Shown here one piece after another: positions 34,968-45,113 of a stretch of DNA of 64,000 nt. Made by a program: the position numbers and the translations under genes. The notes beneath the pieces were generated by a model, which saw only the letters and a list, made by a program, of their open reading frames with translations, was not told the DNA's origin and did not search any database. How positions within the stretch are numbered: position 1 is the first letter of the stretch; each line of letters starts with the position of its first letter. This stretch comes from Chimonanthus salicifolius (Eukaryota; Streptophyta; Magnoliopsida; Laurales; Calycanthaceae): NCBI GenBank assembly GCA_013350335.1, contig CM023533.1:29432869-29496868 (forward strand). The letters run 5' to 3'.

Positions 34968-35415
34968 TAAACATGAAATCATTTTAAGTGAGAACTATCT
35001 AACATAGATGACTTCAAGGATGTAATTTTTATTATTCATTATGCAGCCTTTTTTTTTTTTTGAGTGGTATTATGTGGCCTTGATTGAATGGTTGGAAATA
35101 AATAATAATCATTTAATCTTATTTGAAACGTAAAATCACACCCTCTGCTTAAATGTGGTGGGACTAACCAAAATAGTCTCTCTTGTTCTTTTCAGAAAGG
35201 CATTATCTTGACAAAAATAATCATTCTTATTAGCTTTTTTATCCTCCCATGAAACGTGGATAGTTTGTCTATAAAATCTAATAGCATCCAGGTGGATATA
35301 TAAAATTTTGATAATCAATTCATGTACCCACCACTCACCCACCCACCCACATGTATGGACTACGAATCCACGTACTCTAGATCTCGTAAAAAAACTCATG
35401 ATAACAAAATCATGA
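34968..35415. other. Intergenic, nothing recognised
   Basis: No gene. A T14 run lies near 35048, and ACCCACC repeats occur near 35330-35350. Confidence 0.4.
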
Positions 35416-35632
35416 TAAAAATATGGGTAGCCATTTAGACACCTCACTTTTCTTAAGATACACCTCATTTCAAAATTTTATGTGAAATTACCATTTTGCC
35501 CCTCAATTTTGTGTACATAAATCATCTTTTTAAAAAAATTGAGGAGTAAAATGGTAATTTGCATACAAAATTTTAAAATAAGATGTCTCTTAAAAGAAAA
35601 GTAGAGTGTCTAAATGGCCAACCTAAAAATAT
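35416..35632. mobile_element. Mutator-type MITE (199 bp)
   Basis: Body 35425-35623, almost entirely a hairpin. The left arm starts GGGTAGCCATTTAGACACCT and the right arm, read inward, GGTTGGCCATTTAGACACTC; similarity continues for about 80 bp on each side. A perfect 9-bp duplication, TAAAAATAT (35416-35424 and 35624-35632), fits the Mutator superfamily. It lies about 1.4 kb upstream of the PetM start codon. Confidence 0.92.
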
Positions 35633-36030
35633 TTATCTCATTTGTCTAAAGTTGACATATATAATTAGATTTGATAAATATTTGAATGGTGATCATAATA
35701 ATAAAGATTATTTAAAATCTAATCCCAAAATAACAAGACAGACCCTAAATGCACACCTTCCTTCCTCAAAACTATTATTTGAGGACAAAGTCTCATTGGA
35801 TTCTAATTAGTGATTATGGTAGCACCAAGTTTGATAAAAAGGACACCCTTTTTTAATGAATAAAATTTATGTAAGTTGAAATTTATCTTTTACTTCAAAA
35901 AGTATGAGAAAGAAATTCAAAGAAAATACATTTTAATCAAGTAAGGAATGTGATAATACAAAAGCCCATATGAGTTTTCAAGAAGTCTACAACCTTTTTA
36001 TACATGCAACAAGACTGTGGAATAAGCACT
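35633..36030. other. Spacer between two MITEs upstream of PetM
   Basis: AT-rich; no supported gene or site. Confidence 0.4.
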
Positions 36031-36297
36031 TATAAAAAAGGTGCCCATCCTAACACGGGCATTATGTTTTAGGAGACAAGGGTTTTTCAGATTTTCTACT
36101 TTGCTTCCGCAAAAATCGGTCCACCTATCCGGTGCACCGATGAGTGAACCAATTCACTTGGAAATGAAAAGAGTCTAGTTCGGTGCACCGATGAGTGATC
36201 CGATTTATGCGAATTGATAGGAGGCAAAATAGGAAGTTCACTAAAACCCATCCCTCCTAAAAGATAATGCTCGTGTTAGGATGGACCCTATAAAAAA
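36031..36297. mobile_element. Mutator-type MITE (249 bp)
   Basis: Body 36040-36288. The left end is GGTGCCCATCCTAACACGGG and the right end, read inward, GGGTCCATCCTAACACGAGC; the arms stay complementary through ATTATGTTTTAGGAG. A perfect 9-bp duplication, TATAAAAAA (36031-36039 and 36289-36297), flanks it. Inside is a repeated word CGGTGCACCGATGAGTGA. It ends about 0.7 kb upstream of the PetM start codon. Confidence 0.92.
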
Positions 36298-36999
36298 CCT
36301 TGAATATAACATAATTTGTAGAGACGCAGGTTTTCTTTGTGTTAATAAGCAGAGCAGCAAATAAATCATTGCATTTTTTTATACTTTAATTTGTATTTAA
36401 CAAATTTTCTATACGTTACATTTGTTTACAGTCTACTTTTCAGCTTGTTTTATATTTTATCAAAAACAGTGTAAAAGGTTAAAAATAAATAATGACATAA
36501 ATGGAAAGAGGAATTGAGAGCCTAAATAGTCTTATCCCATGGAGATGCACAAATGGGTGATTCTCATCTCATCATGCAGTCATGTGGGCTCCCCAAGTTT
36601 GTCTTTTCTTTCTTTTTAACTTGTCAGAGATGTGAAATAAAAAAATTTCTTGGTCAGATTTCTGTTTAGACAATTTTTTCTTTTTCTGAATGATTTTTTT
36701 TTGCCAAAGAAAGGCTCATCTCTCTGTCAATTGTCCATCTTCTACTTGCCTAGTTCGCTCTCTCTCCTCTCATTTTTTTTTACAAAACTATCTTCTCTTT
36801 TAAGTTTATCTTGTCTGCAACCTCAATCACCACCAGCTAAACAGTTCTCAGTTCTTTCAACAACAGGGGTAACCATTACTCCTACAGTTAGATTATGCCA
36901 ATATTCTACTACTTCTGACAATCTAATATATACTCTCTTCTGTAAACTTCCTTATAATTGTTTCTTGTATTGTTAGGTCGGGCGTGTTGCAGGATTGCA
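36298..36999 (+). promoter_or_regulatory. PetM upstream region with probable 5'-UTR intron
   Basis: The region just before PetM turns strongly pyrimidine-rich from about 36690, a likely leader. A donor GG|GTAACC at 36869 and an acceptor TGTTAG| ending at 36976, preceded by a pyrimidine-rich tract, would remove a 108-bp 5'-UTR intron and leave the ATG 24 nt into the next exon. Splicing is inferred from signals only. Confidence 0.5.
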
Positions 37000-37377
37000 A
37001 TGGCAACTGCTGCACCTTCTTCAGCTACATTTTCTACAGTTGCCATTGCAGGTTGTAGCAGCAATTCACAGCAGAGGAGAAAGAGCAATGTGGTTTACAT
37101 TGGAGGATTGAATTCTTTTGGAGGGTTGAAAGCGCAGAACAGTATAGCTTCATTAGGCCTGCCTGTGTGCACCAACCAGTCTTTTGCCAAGGTTTTGAGC
37201 TCTTTGAAGTCACCATCACAAGGCAAAAGCAGTAGAGGGGGCGCGCACTCTTCTACATGCAGTGCTGCAGCAGAGATCTTCAGAATTGCAGCAATTATGA
37301 ATGGCCTTGTTCTCATAGGGGTTGCAGTTGGGTTTGCTCTTCTCCGAGTAGAATCTTCATTGGAGGAAACAGAGTGA
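37000..37377 (+). CDS. petM: Cytochrome b6f complex subunit 7 precursor (PetM)
   Basis: A 125-aa precursor of the small single-span subunit PetM of the thylakoid cytochrome b6f complex, which links photosystems II and I. Residues 1 to about 88 are Ser/Ala/Lys-rich and match the plant PetM transit region, including [17 protein letters not shown] (31-47) and [19 protein letters not shown] (52-70). The mature part, about A89-E125, reads [20 protein letters not shown] then a short acidic tail ESSLEETE; the hydrophobic helix is about 94-115. The start at 37000 is chosen over the in-frame ATG at 36958, which would precede the probable splice acceptor and add 14 residues not typical of the family. 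The length agrees with other plant precursors as I recall them. It converges with TMEM147 downstream. Confidence 0.95.
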   Translation: MATAAPSSATFSTVAIAGCSSNSQQRRKSNVVYIGGLNSFGGLKAQNSIASLGLPVCTNQSFAKVLSSLKSPSQGKSSRGGAHSSTCSAAAEIFRIAAIMNGLVLIGVAVGFALLRVESSLEETE

Positions 37378-38584
37378 GAATTGACAAGATATTGGCCATT
37401 CTATTTTAAATTTTGTTGTACAACTGTTCTGTTTTCCTCTATAATTGACATCTTGGGGCAATAAGCCATGCTGGGTCTTGGTCCACTTTGCATGAGTAGA
37501 ATAGCTGACATTTTTCATCTCATTCATGGTAATTGAATAACATGCTCAATTAAAGCCTTCTACTCCAGTAAACCATTAAAGTTTATCCACCACATCCAGA
37601 AAATACTCAAGTCTATTTTTTCTTCTACTTCCATGCTATATATATGGGATCTCACTTCTGAGGTTGGTAGAAACACAATCAATTCGAGGATGGATGTCAA
37701 CTGAGATAATCTCTTTGCAGAGGTTCATTAGATCGCATTTGTGATTTCTGAGACACCAAACATCCCAAGGCTAGTTGTCAATGGTTCCCATGATAGTTTA
37801 AATCAGAAAATTAAATTTGCTTTTGGCACCCCCTGATAAACTCTTTGGAGTTTACCTCTTCGTTAGAAAGGCATGCGATGTGCGATCCAGATTAAATCTG
37901 GTCTCATCAGAAAGAGCAGCTCTAGAAAGACCAGGGCAAATTCTTCAATAGAGAGATTCCACATTTATCTTTAGATTGGACCAACATGATGGATAGAAGA
38001 TTTCATAAATGATAAAGCTCAAAGGGAACTCCTCAATTTGATAATCACAATATTGTAAAATGGACCATGAAAAATTAAAAATATATAACAATCAAAATTT
38101 CGAAGTTTAAAATCACAAAGCTAAAATGATCGGATGAGGCTCAAATTTTATATACTTTCTACATATTTTCTCAAAATATGCAACTCATTTTAATATAAGA
38201 GCAGGGAGACTTATGGAGTTTTCCATCAGAAAGTCATTCAAACTAGGATTGATGTTGTAGTAAAGATACTGTAGATCGATTTAAAAGATTCATGGGAGCA
38301 TATTTTCAGTAAGGGATGTTTGTCATGCCATAAAGTGTCTATGAGATTCATCTTGTCATGTTTTGGTACACGCTCAAGCGAGGCACACAACTGAGCACAA
38401 TCAATAACCTTTGATTAGTTCTGGAAAGTACAAAAAAAGAAGAGGGTACAACAAAATCAACAGAATCTCTATAATGTTGACTATGACGGTACATTGAGAG
38501 TGGTCAACCTTCGCTTCAGCTGTGGATAAACTAAGAACTCAGAATTAAAAAAATCTGGGAGAATTATGTCATGGTCATCATTTA
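37378..38584. other. Convergent 3' intergenic region (PetM / TMEM147)
   Basis: Holds the 3' UTR of PetM from the left (TTTTGTTGTACAACTG...) and that of TMEM147 from the right. For TMEM147, AATAAA on the minus strand (plus 38581-38586) overlaps its stop codon. No gene is seen between. Confidence 0.5.
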
Positions 38585-41500
38585 TTATTTCTCAGGTGAT
38601 GGTCTTTGACATGCACTGAATAGCTGCCAGCTAAAGAAGGCCATGACCAGTGAAGAAAATAGTTCAAAGCCCACCACCTTGGGAAGGTGCCACCCTAAGC
38701 CACGTCGGAGATAGCTGCAGAACATACAAACTTCTTTAGCAGAAATAGAGGGGCCTTGCAAGTACAATCGAAGAAAACTATTCCTTTTTTTTTTTTTTTA
38801 ATAGAGATGATGATGAATTTTGTTAACAATAAAGAACACTACAAGCTTTTGCTGCCCAACTGGTAAAAGGCTCAACAATGCTCCTGGATGGCAAAGGAAA
38901 TCCTTGGATGATGCTGGATCGGTTTGGATTATGAGAATGTAGGAGAGAGGAGAAAATAGTTTCTCCTCAAATATATTGTTTGTAATTTTTTGAGAAAGTG
39001 TACTGGATGACATCAGAACATGTCTGCATGTTTTAATTTTCTAAAAAAACATGTCCCATGTTTTACTTTCAAGGCCCAAGGAGAATCCTCCCTAGGGAGC
39101 TATGATGCTTGCATATGAAAAATGAAACAGATACAGGACATGGAGATTTCAAAAATCTAGGATACAGAATGGGGAGGACACAATACACACACACACCATA
39201 ACTGAATTGACAAAATTTCAGGACAATGACAGTAATCTAAAGCTTGAGGATTTTTTTTAACAAATAGTCCAACATATGGACCTAGACAGTAATTACCCAA
39301 ACCTTTAGAATAGACAACTTTGCCCCTTGCTCATCTTTTTAATAAAAGAAAGGGGTGTAAAAGAAAGGGGTGATTCTAAAGTAGTGGTGGGATCGGCTTT
39401 GGGTTCGAATTGTATTTCGGCTTTTTTTTGGGCAAAATTGAAAGAATCCTTCATATTATTACTTCTTTAGATCTAAAGGTGGCTTGGGCTTCTAGGACAG
39501 TTAATTCGGCCACAGATGCTTTGGCTCAGGGGTTATTTTTACATTCTGAAGTTGTAACTAGATTCTGCTGTGATTTTTTCTGGTTAGGCGGGTTCTTTTC
39601 CGCCTTTTCTTCTCTTTTGTATTCTCTTTTGAATTAATGAAGTTAACTTAAAAAAAAAAAAAAAGGATGTAAACTTGCCCATCAACAAATATTAGATTTT
39701 TATCATTCAAAAACAAAGAAAAAAAAACTAATATTAGATTTTTTTTTATATAAAAAGGCAATTTAAAGAGAGGCACATGCGCCTTGTCTAGCTTTAGCCT
39801 CCTCTTGCGCATGCCTAGACATCTCCTCCTCGCCTCCTCTAATCCTTTCATCATCATCTAAGCCATTTATCCCATCAAATCTGGTGACGACGGTGAAGAA
39901 AAGCCCAAAAGAATAGGACAAACAAGGACAAAGGCTGCTCTCCACCTGGGGAAGCTGGATTGGTGGCCTTCCAACCCTCATCCATTGTGGCAGAACCCCA
40001 TTCCCTCAGATGGAGAAGGAAGAGACCACTATTCCACATCAACATTGCGTGGAAGAAAGGTGACTCACTGGCAGATTTCGCGGCAAATCTGATGGGAAGG
40101 TTGATTCGTAGGAGGATTTGGCAGATGATCTGGTGGATAATATGCATGTTGGATCCTTGAATTTTCCTTCTCCTTCCAAAGAAAGGTGATGTGGATGGCG
40201 AGAAGGGGAATAGTGGTGAGAGGGAAAGCAGGAGATAGGATTCCTCCAGAAATTCCCCATGTGTATAAAGAAGTGTTAGTGTTGGGCTCGAGTAAGGCCT
40301 GGTCTGATTCAAGACGCCCAGCTTCGTCCTGAGTTTAGTTTCAGGGCCCAGGTCACAATGGCCTCTCTACAACTGGCCCTAGCTTGGTCAGGCCTACGGA
40401 TCAGAGTCTACGCTTTGCTTGCAACGACCCAATTTCGCCTGTCGACGCTAGTTCTGCTAGGCCCACTCCCTCTTCAGCCCAATTTTTAAACTTAGTCCTA
40501 GATGGAGCAGGCCTTCGAGGGTCTCTTCTTTATCTTTTTGAGCCTAGCTGAGATTGGTAGGAATGTCTCAGTGGTATTTGGTGGAACGAACACTAATGTA
40601 GTGACAGAAGAAAGTCATGCTTCTCCTGAAGGTGATCCGAACGGGAAAGGTTGGATTCAAGTCCGAAAAAGTAAAGGGAAGGAGAACAGTCTTTCTCAAG
40701 GTGTTGTAGGCTCAATGTATCTGCGAAATGGAGTCTCTCTTCCTCCAATGAACTGGGCCGATGAGGTGGTGGAAGGTGAAGGAAGGGGGGAGGAGGAAAC
40801 TCAAGAATCATCAGGCGATGGTGAAGAGGTCTCCGGATTTTGATGATGAGAATGTCCTTTGGGTGGGTGCCCTATTGGGAATCTTGTCTCAAAACAGAAT
40901 GGTTTAGCTGAAAGAAATTCTGAAGGAATTTTGGGAGGCAAAAAGTTGGGAGAAAGGAAAAAAACGATAGCTAGAAGAACAAAGAAAAGGGATCGGGAAC
41001 TTTGTAAGCTTCAATCCTTGGTAAATTATGATCGAAATGTGGATACAAAGTTTGGGGTCGGAGAAGCAGTGGTTTCTCAATGAACTTTGTTTTGTGGAGT
41101 GGTAGAGGTTTGGGGGGCCTAGCAATTAGAGTGGTTAGTAGGTGTGAAACGCAGGAAATCTGTAAGGTCCTATAAGTTTGTTTTGTATCGTCCTCTTTAC
41201 TTTGCCATCTCTTTGGCAGTTGAGCTAACTTTTCTGGGTTTTCTCATGTCCTAGTTTTTGTTGGTTGTTAGTCTTGCCCCCTGGTGGGGGTTCCAGTTGA
41301 GTGTTGTTTTTCTCTTTCTTTTCAATAAAATAGTTCCCTTTCGAAAAAAAGAAGACAATAGCAATGATAACTAATAACAAAGGTTTTGGAAACATGGCAT
41401 ATACAGCAACCCAAAGATTGGAAAGTGCCCACCCAAAAGCATAACATGACATATCAAACAACTTAGCAGGGAAAAGCAAATGATATTTTGAGAAATGAAG

Positions 41501-42991
41501 GATTTTTTCCAAAAAGAAAGGAAAAATCTTGACAAGCTTAACCCATCAAGTTATAGAGAGAGAACTCTAACTATTGAGGATCCAAGAGAATGGAGCAGAA
41601 GCATACCTTATGATAGATGGCATGGTTGCGAGAATCCCTGCACATGCATAAATGATAGGGATAAGAGTCTTGGGCTTGTTCTTCCGGAGCCACATCAAAG
41701 ATCCCAATGCAGCCAGTGACACAGTCAACACCTGGGCCCAAAATATAAAGAAACGAGGAACATCAATACATCACAAATATAAAGAAACACATACAATTAA
41801 AAATTAAAGAAACTACCAGCCTATACAATGGCATAGTATCACATTCACCCTTCTTGGGGGGCTAGGTTCTAGCTCACACTAGTTGCATTAGAAGCACTCT
41901 GAATGTGCCTGGCTGGCTACCACTCCCATTACCAAGAAAATGAAGAAAGCACGGATGAACATGCAGAGATAGATCGAAAAGGAAACAACAAATTCGCCCC
42001 ATTAACAAGTACTAAAAAAAAGGGAACCAAAAGAACCGCAACTTGAAAGAAAAGCCCTCAAATTCTATAAGAATCCAAAAGAAAGCAACCATAAAGAGGA
42101 CAACATTGCTGAGAGCCTCCAAATCGTGGGTACAAGAGGGTGAGACCACTGAAAATATGGAGGAAAGGGATGATAAAAGACATGATAGATAGCAGAGTGA
42201 TTGAATGTATGGTTTACAATAGGGTCAAATAGAGAACTCAAAAGCTAACTCGACATAGATAGGATTTTGACTTTGATGATGATGATGAGCCATGCTTTTT
42301 ACAACCCTCAAAATCTCACATTTATCCATCAGTGAAAATTGATCTGGTTAGATCAATGGGCTTTAAAAGTCAAATTGGTGTCAGGTATGGTGCAATTCAC
42401 AAGGAGAAAGTGAGTGTGAGGGGAGAATTGGAACCATTGAGACTATTGTGGGCTCCATAAATCAAAGTTTGCACAAAAGTCTAATGAGAACTGTTCTTAG
42501 GCTACCCCCGTGAATTGCACCTGTACTGAATTTGACACCAATTTGACTTCTAAAGTCCAAAGATCTAAACAGGTGAATTTCCACTAATGGATAGATGTGA
42601 AACTTTGAGTGCCTTAAAAAGCATGGATTCTCTTATCCAATCAAGATGAAATTTCAAAGGCACCTTATACAAACCAAGGCCTTTCAAAACCACCCATCCA
42701 TGTGGGCCAAGGTGGCGTTGATTGGCCTTTTGCACTAAACTTGGTGCAGACTCGTTCTTAGGGGAGAGCTCCTATTATTTGTTTATTTATTTATGGGAAA
42801 AGCTCTAATGAACCTAAATTTAGTCAACACATCATTCCACATATACAAAATGACAAAATACTTGAAAAGTTGCTTCGAAAAAGGTGATAGCACTCGTAAT
42901 GTAAATGATATGGACACCTACAGTTGGTCTGTGCAAGTTTCTTACCACACTTGGTTTTATTGGATCATGCCCTTTATATAACTATATCTAA

Positions 42992-43034
<43 letters not shown>

Positions 43035-45033
43035 TTGTGGATGTATGTGCATCCACCTAATTGTGACCAATGAGAGGAGCTTGTGTATGATAAAAGTATT
43101 AGTTGCACGTTATTCACCAATGAGAGAGAGGGATGTAAATACATCCATAAGTATCCAAGAAAAGCCCGTATATATAAGTAATGGTTAACTTAGAGGATGG
43201 ACTGGGATTTGAGTTCACTGTATTCAACTATAGGCTAACAATGGAGTAAAAAACCTTAAGAATGATATCACAAACATGCATATGATGATCATCATTAAGT
43301 GTCCATAATTTGTTCAGCATCTATACATTGTTCAAAAAACCACAGCTTGCATGACAGAATCGGACTGCATCCCACTAAGAAGGCGTATTTCACAGCGCAA
43401 CTGACCAGCTCCACTAATTCAAGAGAAGACGAGGTGATAGAATAAACTAACCAGATTCGCATTTGCCTCAAGGCCTTGAAGAACGTATTCCCATGTAAAC
43501 TCCATCCCCCTTGCACCTACCCACAGTGGTGCAAGCCTATGCAGAACAGAATCAGCAAAAGCCCAACCTATGAATTCATAGAAAAAGTGGGCCATCATCA
43601 GCATTGGAAGGAAATGGATTTTTCCCAACATAAAGCTAATAGGTGCCACATATGAAAACATGCACACTAAAGCTACGCATTAGAGTGATAACACACGAAC
43701 AATTGCACATACATGAATTCTCACAATTCTTATTCTTAGCATTGTCATCTGAAGTAAATATCCATAATTTATCAACATCATAGTTTTCTTCTTCCCAGTA
43801 GAGCAGAATATAATTGACAAAATGTCATCAAACAAAATATCTAAAATAGAAAATATAAAAGAATTTAAAATATTGCCTAAAATATTTATACGTAAAAAAT
43901 TAGGTTCACTAAAGTACCATGAAATTATTAGATTTTAATGATATTCTGATGTTCCCACAGATAGAATCAGGTTTATCTCATTTTCCTATTTCTTGTGATT
44001 AAGTGAAAAATATCATGATGTATTGAAAATATGGAGATAGTTGTTACATTACATAGTTCAAAAACTAATACATTAATAAAACATGCTCCTTATGTGGAAA
44101 GGCTCAATTGCAATGACAAATAAAACCTGCTTTAAGCTTCAAGACCCTCTGCACTTTAAGTGCGCTTGGTGCCTTTACCATGGCTAGCAAACATATTTGA
44201 ACATCGCACGACAAAATCCAAGCTTCTATAGTTATATCATCTAGCCCCAATGCTCTATTTTTTTTTCCTTTAATCTTAGCAAAGGCTATCTTTACTTCTT
44301 TTTTAGAAATTCTATTAATCATTTCTTATTTGCTTCTATTTCAGGATTGACTTGTTATATATTTTGTATTCAATGTGTCTTTGAAATACACATTCTATGT
44401 CATCATTAATTAACAATCTTTGATTTCATATTTATCATATTGTACGTGATCAAGGTCTCTAGTTTTCTTTACTCTTAGCACACTTTTGGATATACTTTTC
44501 CTCTTCCTTTATTCCTAAATGGATATACAAATTATTTTGGCTTTACATATCACTTTTTTTAACCGTTACATTTGGTAGTTTATATTTTTCCTCCTACACT
44601 TCTCTACCATTTCCTAAAATGGGCCTTCTCCACCCTAATAGCCTTTTGGAGATCTTTATCCCACCACCAAGTTCATTGATGTGTTTGTCCCTTGTCCCTT
44701 GTTTCTTTTAGATTCTCTAAGCACATCTTTAGCAGCTTATTTAATAGATAACTTGTTTTTTTATTCTAACATTCATTAGGATCCATGTGTCAATTCCAAC
44801 TCTCATTCCTCAATGTCTATCTAAAAGTCGTTGCATTTTCCCTATTCAAGTTCTACAATCTCATTGAAGTAATCCCACTCTCTTATTTGCTAGTTGAATT
44901 TTAATAAAAACATCTATAATTAATAATTTCCGTTGTGTTTTGAGACTCTCCCTCTTCGCTCTATACGTGTTAATAAAAAAATAATATATTTGTGTCTAAG
45001 AGGCCTGGACACCTTGTTCTTCAAAAAAAAAAA

Positions 45034-45113
<80 letters not shown>

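Larger units (their letters stand above)
41732..43451 (-). other. TMEM147 intron 5
   Basis: 1.7-kb intron with a long foldback element (about 42262-42658) and a (TA)n microsatellite (about 42993-43031), both listed separately. The rest shows nothing recognisable. Confidence 0.6.

Noticed and set aside
39875..40312. 145-codon minus-strand frame
   Set aside because: Lies antisense to an L1 relic and has no recognisable motif.
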